This document shows, piece by piece, positions 26,353 through 33,838 of a stretch of 64,000 nucleotides of DNA. Under the pieces are notes generated by a model. The model saw nothing but the letters and a program-made list of their open reading frames with translations, made no database searches and had not been told where the DNA came from. Each line of letters opens with the position of its first letter. Position 1 is the first letter of the stretch. This DNA is from Salinibacter altiplanensis (GTDB taxonomy: Bacteria; Bacteroidota; Rhodothermia; Rhodothermales; Salinibacteraceae): contig NZ_NCQY01000023.1 in the NCBI RefSeq assembly GCF_002894645.1, positions 142,789 through 206,788 of the forward strand, in the 5' to 3' direction. The position numbers and the translations under genes were made by a program.

Positions 26353-26368
26353 AAACCCCGCGGGGTTT
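26353..26368. promoter_or_regulatory. 16-bp perfect palindrome between two thioesterase genes
   Basis: AAACCCCG directly followed by its complement CGGGGTTT forms a spacer-less palindrome. It is flanked by two near-identical direct repeats, AACGTATCGCC (26321) and AACGTATCCGCC (26393). The arrangement suggests a shared regulator site for the divergent genes. Confidence 0.4.
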
Positions 26369-26475
26369 CCGAATGGATCCGATGCGACGGAGAACGTATC
26401 CGCCCTCGGCTCGTACGGAGATTCCGTTTACTTTGGTTTTCCTTTCGGATCCTCGCCACGCAGGTTGTTCGCGCC

Positions 26476-27027
26476 ATGCCCAGCCCGTCGCTCAAGGACA
26501 CCGCTCTCGACGAACTGGAGCGTCTCATCACCGAGAAGATGCCCATCACCGAGCACCTTGAGTTTGAACTCGCTGCGGACGAACAGGGCCGTCTACGTGC
26601 CTCTGCCCCCTTGCAGCCAAACGCCAATCACATGGGCAGTGCGTTCGGGGGCAGTCTCAGCATGCTTGCCACGGTCACTGGCTGGGCAATGATGCACCAG
26701 CTCGTGCAAGAAGCGATGCACGACGCGATGGAGGACATGCGAGAGCGGGTGGAAGTTATGATCCAGGAAAGCGATATTGAGTACCTTCGGCCCGTCTACG
26801 AAAACATCTCGGTCGTTTGCGAACCCCCAGACGAGGACACCCAGGAGCAATTTCAGGAGACACTGGACCGTTGGGGGCGGGCGCGAATCGAGCTTGAGTG
26901 CAAGATCAACGAGGCGGGCGAGCGGGCCGTTACCTTCATCGGCCAGTATGTGGCCCTCGCCCAGGGCGAGGAGCAAGGCGATGGGGCCCCGTTTCACATG
27001 GAGAGCTGCGATCCCCTAGATAGGTAG
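26476..27027 (+). CDS. YiiD C-terminal-type putative thioesterase
   Basis: This 183-residue hotdog-fold protein has the arrangement of the YiiD_C/TIGR02447-type putative thioesterases: an N-terminal helix, then LQPNANHMGSAFGGSLSMLA, which is the hotdog central helix with the N-x3-N-H-x-G-S-x-F-G-G-S signature. VMIQESDIEYLRPVYENISV and a C-terminal strand set follow (ARIELECKINEAGERAVTFI). It probably hydrolyses an acyl thioester, but its substrate is not known. A TACTTTG element 40 bp upstream of the ATG could be part of a Bacteroidota-like -7 box. Confidence 0.75.
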   Translation: MPSPSLKDTALDELERLITEKMPITEHLEFELAADEQGRLRASAPLQPNANHMGSAFGGSLSMLATVTGWAMMHQLVQEAMHDAMEDMRERVEVMIQESDIEYLRPVYENISVVCEPPDEDTQEQFQETLDRWGRARIELECKINEAGERAVTFIGQYVALAQGEEQGDGAPFHMESCDPLDR

Positions 27028-27030
27028 CAT

Positions 27031-27489
27031 CTACAGCATCTCCTCGTACATCCGGTACGGGGGCTCGCTCATCCCCACCGCCTCGTATGCCGCCCGGGCC
27101 GCCGCGTTGTCCTGCTCCACGTAGAGGCGGAGCCCGCACACATCGTCGGCCTCGCGGGCTCGCCGCCGCACCTCGCCGTGGAGGGCGGCATAGATGCCTG
27201 TTTGCCGTGCGGGAGGGCGCACGTACACGCTCTGGATCCACCAGAAGTCCGCGTTGCGCCAGTCGCTCCACTCGGTCGTAATCATCAGGCTTCCCACGAC
27301 CGTCTCGTCCCGCTCCGCAACGAGATAGAACGCCTGTTTCGGCCTGTCGAACACCCCCCGCACGCCGGCCCGCACGGCCTCCGGGTCAAGCGTCTTGCCC
27401 TCCGTCTCTTCGGCCATCGCTTCGTTGAAGTGAGCGAGCGTCTCGACATCGTCGGGGGTGGCGCGGCGAAGGGTGGGGCCGTCTGACAT
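27031..27489 (-). CDS. GNAT family N-acetyltransferase
   Basis: The 152-residue protein has GNAT folds in order: PTLRRATPDDVETLAHFNEA (beta-1/alpha-1), FYLVAERDETVVGSLMITTE (beta-2/3) and WWIQSVYVRPPARQTGIYAA, which is motif A with RxxxxGI/A acetyl-CoA contacts (here RPPARQTG). Motif B follows, LRLYVEQDNAAARAAYEAVG. It would acetylate an amine, with unknown substrate. Its stop lies 3 bp from the end of the convergent thioesterase gene. The longer frame to 27729 was rejected because MSDGPTLRRA is the family-like start. Confidence 0.85.
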   Translation of the reverse strand: MSDGPTLRRATPDDVETLAHFNEAMAEETEGKTLDPEAVRAGVRGVFDRPKQAFYLVAERDETVVGSLMITTEWSDWRNADFWWIQSVYVRPPARQTGIYAALHGEVRRRAREADDVCGLRLYVEQDNAAARAAYEAVGMSEPPYRMYEEML

Positions 27490-27762
27490 GGCGGTGTGGC
27501 TGCATGGAGGGCGCAACGCTGGGCATTGGAAAAGCGGACCGGCGATAATCTTTCCGTGGCCGTGAAGACATGCTCCCCCCTCGTCGGCCCGGGCACTAAG
27601 CGATCGCCCGCACAGTCCGCGACGAAAGGGCTCATTGACCGGTCGTTGCGGAGGTCTTTCGAGAGCCCGGCACATTGCTGTCCGAGAACGTCCTCGTTGC
27701 CGCGGGGGCCCTGAAGGGATGGGGCACACGCCCCACCGCTGTCCCCCCGGACGCCGAGGCCC

Positions 27763-28431
27763 TTACTCCTCCGTCCGACTCAGCTTGTGGGCCTGGCGCG
27801 TGGGCTCGGGAATCTTGTAGCGAGGGCTACAGTCCAGCATCAGGTCCGCGGCGGCGTCGAGCGTGCACTGGTGCCCCACGCTCACGTAGACCGGATTCAC
27901 GTCCGTCCGCGTCCGAAGCACCGTTCCGACCGTTTCTCCATCGTCAACCAACGGCACGCGGTGGCCCTTCTGGGCCCCGAGCTCTCCCTGCGGTGCGCCG
28001 ACGAGGATCGACTTCGCAACACCGATCGCGGGCACGTCGCACAACACCCCGAGGTGACAGGCCAGTCCGAAGCGACGCGGGTGGGCCACCCCGTGGCTGT
28101 CGGTCACGAAGACGTCCGGCGCCGTGTCGAGCTGTTGGAGCGCGGGGAGCACGGCGGGCATCTCCCGAAAGCTGAGCAGGCCCGGCACGTAGGGAAACGG
28201 CACCTCGCAGCGGTGCACCGCCTCGTCGGTCACGCCCATCTCTGGCATCCGAAGCACGGAGACGGCCGCCTGAGCCCGGTCATCGCGCACACTTACGTCG
28301 ACCCCGGCGACGGTCTCAACATCGTTCGGCAGGGCCGTCTCAGCCACCTCCGAGGCCAGTCGGCGCTGAATGCGCTTGGCCTCGTCGGTCGAGACGTTCC
28401 AGTCGTGGGACCGTGCGGGAACATCCTGCAT
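27763..28431 (-). CDS. nfi: Endonuclease V (deoxyinosine-specific)
   Basis: This 222-residue enzyme nicks DNA near deoxyinosine and other deaminated bases. Signatures are present in order: TVAGVDVSVRDD with the first catalytic Asp, the wedge motif VPFPYVPGLLSFREMPAVLP (PYIPGxLxFRE family), VTDSHGVAHPRRFGLACHLG (DGxGxxHPRxxGxAxHLG; here DSHG rather than DGHG/DGQG) and the Lys in GVAKSILVG. The C-terminal part retains YVSVGHQCTL with its His. The substitution G to S in DSHG is mild. The ATG at 28431 was selected. The gene is separated from the GNAT gene by 270 bp and stands alone. Confidence 0.93.
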   Translation of the reverse strand: MQDVPARSHDWNVSTDEAKRIQRRLASEVAETALPNDVETVAGVDVSVRDDRAQAAVSVLRMPEMGVTDEAVHRCEVPFPYVPGLLSFREMPAVLPALQQLDTAPDVFVTDSHGVAHPRRFGLACHLGVLCDVPAIGVAKSILVGAPQGELGAQKGHRVPLVDDGETVGTVLRTRTDVNPVYVSVGHQCTLDAAADLMLDCSPRYKIPEPTRQAHKLSRTEE

Positions 28432-28703
28432 GCAGGAAAGCGGGGCATTGGGGAGAAGAGACCGTCCCCCTCGGACAGAATGCGTGCGGAGGAAGGGTCT
28501 GGGCCGACAAGAAAACCACGCCCGCACTCCAGTACAACCTTACCGCTCGAAAATCGGGGCCCCTGTGCGGCCCCCTCCACCGCTCCTTTTTTCTCTGCCG
28601 GGGAACCAAGGGTCAAAGTTTCGGTGAATTGAGGCGAAAAGGAATCCTGAGCGCGACGTAGGCATTGGTACGAAGCCCAAAATGACACCGACAGGTTTGG
28701 TTT

Positions 28704-28777
28704 GGGTCCATAGCTCAGCTGGTTAGAGCGCTACGTTGACATCGTAGAGGTCAGTGGTTCGAGTCCACTTGGACCCA
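28704..28777 (+). tRNA. tRNA-Val (anticodon GAC)
   Basis: The 74-nt cloverleaf has a 7-bp acceptor stem, GGGTCCA paired with TGGACCC, a D-arm GCTC...GAGC, and an anticodon stem CTACG/CGTAG around loop TTGACAT with anticodon GAC at 28758-28760 in the loop. The T-arm is AGTGG-TTCGAGT-CCACT and A is the discriminator. The 3' CCA is not encoded. It lies 98 bp upstream of thrS. Confidence 0.97.
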
Positions 28778-28782
28778 CTGCT

Positions 28783-28827
28783 GCCGCTCTCAGTCCCGAA
28801 CGCGTTTGGGACGAGGCGGCTTTTTTG
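28783..28827 (+). terminator. Terminator after tRNA-Val
   Basis: Nested arms GCCGC...GTCCCGAACG / CGTTTGGGAC...GCGGC are followed by TTTTTTG. It starts 6 nt after the tRNA, so it probably ends the tRNA transcript before thrS. Confidence 0.8.
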
Positions 28828-28874
28828 TTGGCGGTGCCCCGCCCGCACACTGATCACCGAGGACGCTTCTGCCC

Positions 28875-30845
28875 ATGGCCGAAACCGACGAGACAACCAT
28901 CGAGATCACCCTTCCGGATGGCTCCACGCTCACTCATCCGGCGGGCACGACGGGGATGGAGGTTGCCGAGAGCATCGGCGCCGGCCTCGCCCGCGACGCA
29001 CTGGCCATCAAGGCGAACGGCGAGGTGCGCGATCTGAGCCGGCCCCTCACGGAGGACGCCGAGGTCGCAATCCTGACCTGGGACGACGAGGAGGGCAAGC
29101 AAACCTTCTGGCACTCCTCCGCCCACCTCATGGCCGAGGCGCTGCAGGCGCTCTACCCGGACGTCACGTTCACCATCGGCCCGCCCATCGACCCGGGCTT
29201 TTACTACGACGTGGACCTGGGGGACCAGACCTTATCCGCCGACGAGCTGGACGCCATCGAGGACAAGATGGCCGAGCTCGCCCGCCGCGACGCCACGTAC
29301 GAGCGGCACGAGGTGTCGAAGGCGAATGCGATCGAGCACTACGAGGCGGAGGGCAACGAGTACAAGCTGGAGCTGATTGAGGGCCTGGAGGAGGGAGAGA
29401 TCTCCTTCTACGAGCAGGGCGACTTCATCGACCTCTGCCGCGGCCCCCACATTCCGTCGACCGGCGCCATCAAGGCGCCGAAGCTGCTCTCTGTGGCCGG
29501 GGCGTATTGGCGCGGGGACGAGTCGAACCCGCAGCTCACGCGCATCTACGGCATCAGCTTCCCCAAGGAAAAGCTCCTGGAGGACTTCTTGGAGCGGCGG
29601 CGCAAGGCGAAGGAGCGGGACCACCGCAAGCTCGGCCAGGAGCTGAACCTCTTCACGTTCGACACCGAACAGGTGGGCCCCGGCCTGCCGATGTGGCTGC
29701 CCAAAGGAACCACGCTCCGACAGACGCTGCGCGGGGTGCTGCAGCAGGAGCAGGTGAAGCAGGGCTACAAGCCGGTCTGCACCCCCCACATTGGGCGGCT
29801 CGACCTCTACCGCACCAGCGGGCACTATCCGCACTACGAGGCGGATCAGTTTCCGCCCATGGTGACCGGACAAGGAGACGACGGCGAGGAGGAGGGCTAC
29901 CTCCTCAAGCCGATGAACTGTCCGCATCACGTCAAGATCTACCAGAACGACCACCATTCGTACCGCGACCTCCCGGTGCGGCTGGCCGAGTTCGGGACCG
30001 TCTACCGCCAGGAGCAAACCGGCGAGCTCGGCGGACTCACCCGCGTACGAGGCTTCACGCAGGACGACGCCCACATCTTCTGCACCCCTGGACAGGTCAA
30101 GGCCGAGTTCAAGTCCGTCATCGACCTGACCCTGAAGGTCCTCGACGCCCTCGACTTCGAAGAGTTCGAGGCACAGATCTCGCTTCGCGACCCGGACGAC
30201 ACTGCGAAGTACACGGGCCGCGACGAACTCTGGACCCGCGCCGAGCAGGACATCCGCGAGGCCGTGGCCGAAACCGACCTCGACGCCTACGAGGAGCCGG
30301 GCGAGGCCGCCTTCTACGGGCCGAAGCTCGACTTTATGGTCGAGGACGCGCTCGGGCGCGCCTGGCAGCTCGGCACCATCCAGGTGGATTACAACCTGCC
30401 GGAGCGCTTCGAGCTCACCTACGTCGACGAGCACGACGCACGGAAGCGACCAGTGATGATCCACCGTGCCCCGTTCGGCTCGCTGGAGCGCTTCATCGGC
30501 GTGCTGATTGAACACTGCGGGGGCACCTTCCCTGCCTGGCTCGCCCCGACGCAGGTGCAGATCATTCCCGTGGGGGACGACTTCGTCGACTACGCCAAAA
30601 CAGTGGCGACTCAGCTTCGGACCGACGACATTCGCGTCGAGATCGACACGTCCGACGAGACGGTGGGCTACAAGATCCGGGAGGCCGAGACCCAAAAGGT
30701 CCCGTACATGCTCGTCGTAGGGGGGGACGAGGCGGACGACGGCACGGTCTCGGTCCGCTCCCACGCCGACGGCCCCCAGGGCACTGTGCCCATTCAGGAC
30801 TTTCTTGACCGCGTCGGCCCGGAATTTGAACCGACCCTCGACTAG
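28875..30845 (+). CDS. thrS: Threonyl-tRNA synthetase
   Basis: The 656-residue class II synthetase is complete. An N-terminal TGS domain occupies residues 5-68. The editing domain follows with zinc-like HSSAHLMAEAL (H-x3-H) and CRGPHIPSTGAIKAPKLL. The catalytic core has zinc ligand Cys in KPMNCPHHVKIY, motif 2 in TVYRQEQTGELGGLTRVRGF and motif 3 in HRAPFGSLERFIGVLIEHCG. The C-terminal anticodon-binding domain begins near residue 560 (VQIIPVGDDFVDYAKTVATQ). It charges tRNA-Thr and removes mis-attached Ser. Its place ahead of infC-rpmI-rplT is the common bacterial order. Confidence 0.98.
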   Translation: MAETDETTIEITLPDGSTLTHPAGTTGMEVAESIGAGLARDALAIKANGEVRDLSRPLTEDAEVAILTWDDEEGKQTFWHSSAHLMAEALQALYPDVTFTIGPPIDPGFYYDVDLGDQTLSADELDAIEDKMAELARRDATYERHEVSKANAIEHYEAEGNEYKLELIEGLEEGEISFYEQGDFIDLCRGPHIPSTGAIKAPKLLSVAGAYWRGDESNPQLTRIYGISFPKEKLLEDFLERRRKAKERDHRKLGQELNLFTFDTEQVGPGLPMWLPKGTTLRQTLRGVLQQEQVKQGYKPVCTPHIGRLDLYRTSGHYPHYEADQFPPMVTGQGDDGEEEGYLLKPMNCPHHVKIYQNDHHSYRDLPVRLAEFGTVYRQEQTGELGGLTRVRGFTQDDAHIFCTPGQVKAEFKSVIDLTLKVLDALDFEEFEAQISLRDPDDTAKYTGRDELWTRAEQDIREAVAETDLDAYEEPGEAAFYGPKLDFMVEDALGRAWQLGTIQVDYNLPERFELTYVDEHDARKRPVMIHRAPFGSLERFIGVLIEHCGGTFPAWLAPTQVQIIPVGDDFVDYAKTVATQLRTDDIRVEIDTSDETVGYKIREAETQKVPYMLVVGGDEADDGTVSVRSHADGPQGTVPIQDFLDRVGPEFEPTLD

Positions 30846-31019
30846 CCCTCTCGCCCCTGCGCGGCTCGCCCCACTTCAGGTGACCTTCACTGAAACCTCA
30901 AAAGGGCAATCGCGTGTACAAGAATTCCCGACTTGCTCTTTTGTGCCGGAGCGCCATCCCACTTCGCACAGGCCGGGATTTCTTCCGAGCTCTTTCCTCA
31001 AAAAACGACCCATCCTGCC

Positions 31020-31538
31020 ATCGCTGACGTCGACAAACTTCGCGTAAATCAAGAAATTCGTGCCAACGAGGTTCGCGTGGTTGAACCCGACGGCGATCAC
31101 GACGTGGTCCCGACCGGGAAAGCCCTCGACCGTGCCCGAGACCACGAACTCGACCTCGTGGAAGTTGCGCCGGACGCCGATCCGCCCGTCTGCAAAATCC
31201 TCGACTACGGCAAGTACCGCTACGAGAAGCAGAAGGAGGAGCAGCGGCGCCGGAAGAAGTCGAAGTCCATGGAGATGAAGGAGCTTCGCTTCCGGCCCCG
31301 CACTGAGGAGCACGACTTCAACTTCAAGGTCGATCACGCCCGCGAGTTTCTAGAGGACGGCAACAAGGTCAAGGCATACATTCAGTTCAAGGGGCGCGAC
31401 ATCGTCTACAAGGACCAGGGCATGGACCTGCTGCGCCGAATGATTGAGGAGCTTCAAGAGATTGCCCGCATTGACCAGCAGCCCGAAATGGAAGGGCGGC
31501 GAATGGTGATGATCCTCGCTCCCCACAAGAACAAGTAG
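31020..31538 (+). CDS. infC: Translation initiation factor IF-3 (probable non-AUG start)
   Basis: This protein of about 172 residues has both IF-3 domains. The N-domain is VDKLRVNQEIRANEVRVVEP...ALDRARDHELDLVEVAPDAD...PVCKILDYGKYRYEKQK. After a basic linker, the C-domain is KELRFRPRTEEHDFNFKVDH...GNKVKAYIQFKGRD. There is no ATG, GTG or CTG at a sensible N-terminus. The first in-frame rare start is ATC at 31020 (ATC GCT GAC GTC), which gives IADVDKLRVN. IF-3 genes are known for AUU/AUC/AUA starts that IF-3 itself discriminates against, giving autoregulation, and that is the likely situation here. A TTG at 30933 is the alternative. rpmI and rplT follow. Confidence 0.93.
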   Translation: MADVDKLRVNQEIRANEVRVVEPDGDHDVVPTGKALDRARDHELDLVEVAPDADPPVCKILDYGKYRYEKQKEEQRRRKKSKSMEMKELRFRPRTEEHDFNFKVDHAREFLEDGNKVKAYIQFKGRDIVYKDQGMDLLRRMIEELQEIARIDQQPEMEGRRMVMILAPHKNK

Positions 31539-31705
31539 GACGGTTCCCTTCCCTGTGTAGGAAGGCCCCCCGACCGTGGCGAGCACAGGGTCTTTTTGTG
31601 GACTCTGTGCGGACAGGAACGCGCGGACGCCTCCCTCATACGGTGTCTAGCTCCTGACTTTTGACTGCTTTGCGAACGAAAGCCCCTCGGGGTGTTGTTG
31701 CTGCC

Positions 31706-31903
31706 ATGCCTAAGATGAAATCCCACAGCGGTGCCAAGAAGCGCTTCAAAACGACCGGCAACGGCAAGATCAAGCGCAAAAAGGCCAACAGGGGGCACCT
31801 GCTGACCAAAAAGAACGCGAAGCGCAAGCGCCAGTTGCGCAAGAGCGTCGTCGTTGACGACAAGGCGAACCGCGATCGGGTCAAGCGCATGCTGTCGACC
31901 TAG
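31706..31903 (+). CDS. rpmI: 50S ribosomal protein L35
   Basis: The 65-residue basic protein has the L35 pattern: [40 protein letters not shown] and a C-terminal segment [14 protein letters not shown]. It binds 23S rRNA in the large subunit. It lies 167 bp after infC and 154 bp before rplT, in the canonical infC-rpmI-rplT order. The ATG at 31706 is fixed by the conserved MPKMKSH start. Confidence 0.97.
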   Translation: MPKMKSHSGAKKRFKTTGNGKIKRKKANRGHLLTKKNAKRKRQLRKSVVVDDKANRDRVKRMLST

Positions 31904-32057
31904 TCGTGCTGCGGGCCTGGGGGACCTGTTGACAGAGGGCTGTGCTCAGCCCCCGTCTGTCGTTTGTAGAGCTTTTCTCAGACGGGCATCGGCCTCGTGC
32001 TGGTGCTCGTCAATGTTGTACCTTCGACTGTATTGTCACACGGACGCTTTACCTTAC

Positions 32058-32405
32058 ATGCCGCGCGCAACGAACAAGCCGGCGACCCGTCGGCGACGAA
32101 AGAAAATTCTGAACAAGGCCAAGGGCTACTGGGGCCGCCGAAGCAAGGTGTACAAGGTGGCCAAGCACGCGGTCGAGAAGGGCCTGCAGTACGCCTACCG
32201 GGACCGCCGTCAGAAGAAGCGACGGTTCCGACGGCTGTGGATCACCCGGATCAACGCCGCAACTCGTCAACACGACGTGAGCTACTCTCAGTTCATGGGC
32301 CAGTACCGGAAGTCGGGCCTGGAGATGAACCGGAAGGTGCTTGCCGACCTGGCCGTCCACGACCCGGATGCCTTCGAGCAGATCGTGGATCACGTGATGG
32401 GGTAG
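32058..32405 (+). CDS. rplT: 50S ribosomal protein L20
   Basis: The 115-residue basic protein matches L20 along its length: [76 protein letters not shown] and the C-terminal [17 protein letters not shown]. It is an early assembly protein for the 50S subunit and in many bacteria represses the operon through the leader RNA. No leader structure could be assigned here by eye. The start at 32058 is the conserved MPR. Confidence 0.98.
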   Translation: MPRATNKPATRRRRKKILNKAKGYWGRRSKVYKVAKHAVEKGLQYAYRDRRQKKRRFRRLWITRINAATRQHDVSYSQFMGQYRKSGLEMNRKVLADLAVHDPDAFEQIVDHVMG

Positions 32406-32740
32406 GCGATGCGTGACTCGTGATGCGTGATGCACAACACGTGGTGGGGAATCTCCCCTTCGCGCCTTGCGCACCGCTTCCCGCGGTCCGTACCTCACGG
32501 CTTCCTCCTCGTCGACCGCCTTGCTGCGATGCCACTGGAGCCCTCGACGTTTCGGGGGGTCCTTGCGTTTTCCACCTCAGGGAGTGCGCAGGGACGCTGA
32601 ACGTTGACCACCAGCACTGCCGGTGACCTCGTCCCGCCCCTGCCCTCGCAGGCTCGGCGGGATTTTCTATTGCCCCTCGCCTCTTGGGCCCGCCCTCGGC
32701 GGCGCGCTGCTCTCTGTGACCCTCGACTCGCCCCCGCTTC
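32406..32740. other. 335-bp leader between rplT and pheS
   Basis: No gene is visible. The first 30 bp contain short GTGATGC-type direct repeats. A terminator-like hairpin lies at 32632-32666, about 75 bp before the pheS start; it may end the rplT transcript or act as an attenuator of pheST. Confidence 0.55.
32632..32666 (+). terminator. Terminator-like hairpin upstream of pheS (possible attenuator)
   Basis: TCCCGCC-CCTGC-CCTC-GCAGG-CTC-GGCGGGA forms a two-part stem and is followed by TTTTCTATTG. No T-box anti-terminator sequence or Phe-rich leader peptide was found, so simple termination of the rplT transcript is equally plausible. Confidence 0.65.
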
Positions 32741-33751
32741 ATGCCCGACACAATCGATCAGCTCCGCGAACAGATTGAGGCCGAATCGATCGAAAGTGCG
32801 GAAGAGGCCGAAGCCTTCCGCATCAAATACCTCGGCCGCAACCAGGGCGAAATTCCGGACCTGTTCAATCAGATCGGCGACCTTCCGCCGGAGGAGCGCC
32901 CCGAGTTCGGAAGACGTCTCAACGCCCTGAAGGACCGCGCTCAGGAGCGCATCGACGAGGCGAAGGCGCGCCTTGAGCGACAGACGCAGGCGGGCGGTCC
33001 CGACATTGACCTCACCCTGCCGGGCCGACGCGGCTTCACGGGGTCGACGCATCCCCTTACGCAGACGCTCGACGAAATTCTACGCATCCTGCGCGGCCTT
33101 GGCTTCTCGACCCACGAAGGGCCGGAGGTCGAAACGGACTGGCACAACTTCACGGCCCTCAACTTCCCGCCCGACCATCCGGCGCGGGACATGCAAGACA
33201 CCTTCTTTCTGAAGGATGCCCCGGAGGACGAAGACCCGCGCGTGCTGCGCACCCACACCTCGCCGGGCCAGATCCGGATCATGGAGGCCCACGCGCCGCC
33301 GATACGGGTGGCGGTGCCGGGACGCGTGTACCGCAACGAGGCGATCTCGTACAAGTCGTTTTGCCTCTTCCACCAGGTGGAGCTACTGTACGTGGACGAG
33401 AACGTGACGATGGCCCAGCTGAAGCAGGTGCTCTACAGCCTCGCCCGCGCGCTCTTCGGGGAGGACGTGACGCTCCGCTTCCGCCCCAGCTACTTCCCCT
33501 TCACCGAGCCGAGCGCCGAGGTGGACGTCTGGTGGGCCGACGAAGACGCCGACGACGGCGGGCAGTGGATGGAAATCCTGGGCTGCGGCATGGTGCATCC
33601 CAACGTGTTCGAGGCCGTCAATGTGGACCCCGAGCAGTACACCGGCTACGCGGTGGGGATGGGCGTGGAACGAATGGCCATGCTCCGCCACGGCATCGAC
33701 GACATCCGAATCTTCTACGAGAACGACGCCCGCTTCCTCGACCAATTCTAA
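32741..33751 (+). CDS. pheS: Phenylalanyl-tRNA synthetase alpha subunit
   Basis: The 336-residue subunit has an N-terminal coiled-coil that contacts tRNA (about 1-90) and a class II catalytic core. Conserved elements are [84 protein letters not shown] (motif 2) and the motif 3 end [20 protein letters not shown]. It joins PheT in an alpha2-beta2 enzyme that charges tRNA-Phe. The gene precedes pheT by 87 bp. Confidence 0.98.
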   Translation: MPDTIDQLREQIEAESIESAEEAEAFRIKYLGRNQGEIPDLFNQIGDLPPEERPEFGRRLNALKDRAQERIDEAKARLERQTQAGGPDIDLTLPGRRGFTGSTHPLTQTLDEILRILRGLGFSTHEGPEVETDWHNFTALNFPPDHPARDMQDTFFLKDAPEDEDPRVLRTHTSPGQIRIMEAHAPPIRVAVPGRVYRNEAISYKSFCLFHQVELLYVDENVTMAQLKQVLYSLARALFGEDVTLRFRPSYFPFTEPSAEVDVWWADEDADDGGQWMEILGCGMVHPNVFEAVNVDPEQYTGYAVGMGVERMAMLRHGIDDIRIFYENDARFLDQF

Positions 33752-33838
33752 ACGGCGTTGGAAGGTTGAAAACCTGTTTGAAGCAGCTTCTGAGACGTTC
33801 AACGGTGAACGTTCCAACGTGTAACCCTTCTCCGCAAC

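Noticed and set aside
30902-30914. Third copy of the dispersed element, from the matching AGGGCAATCGC
   Set aside because: Only 11 bases match and the rest of the element is absent.
32406-32740. T-box riboswitch before pheS
   Set aside because: No T-box consensus or specifier stem was found; only a simple hairpin.
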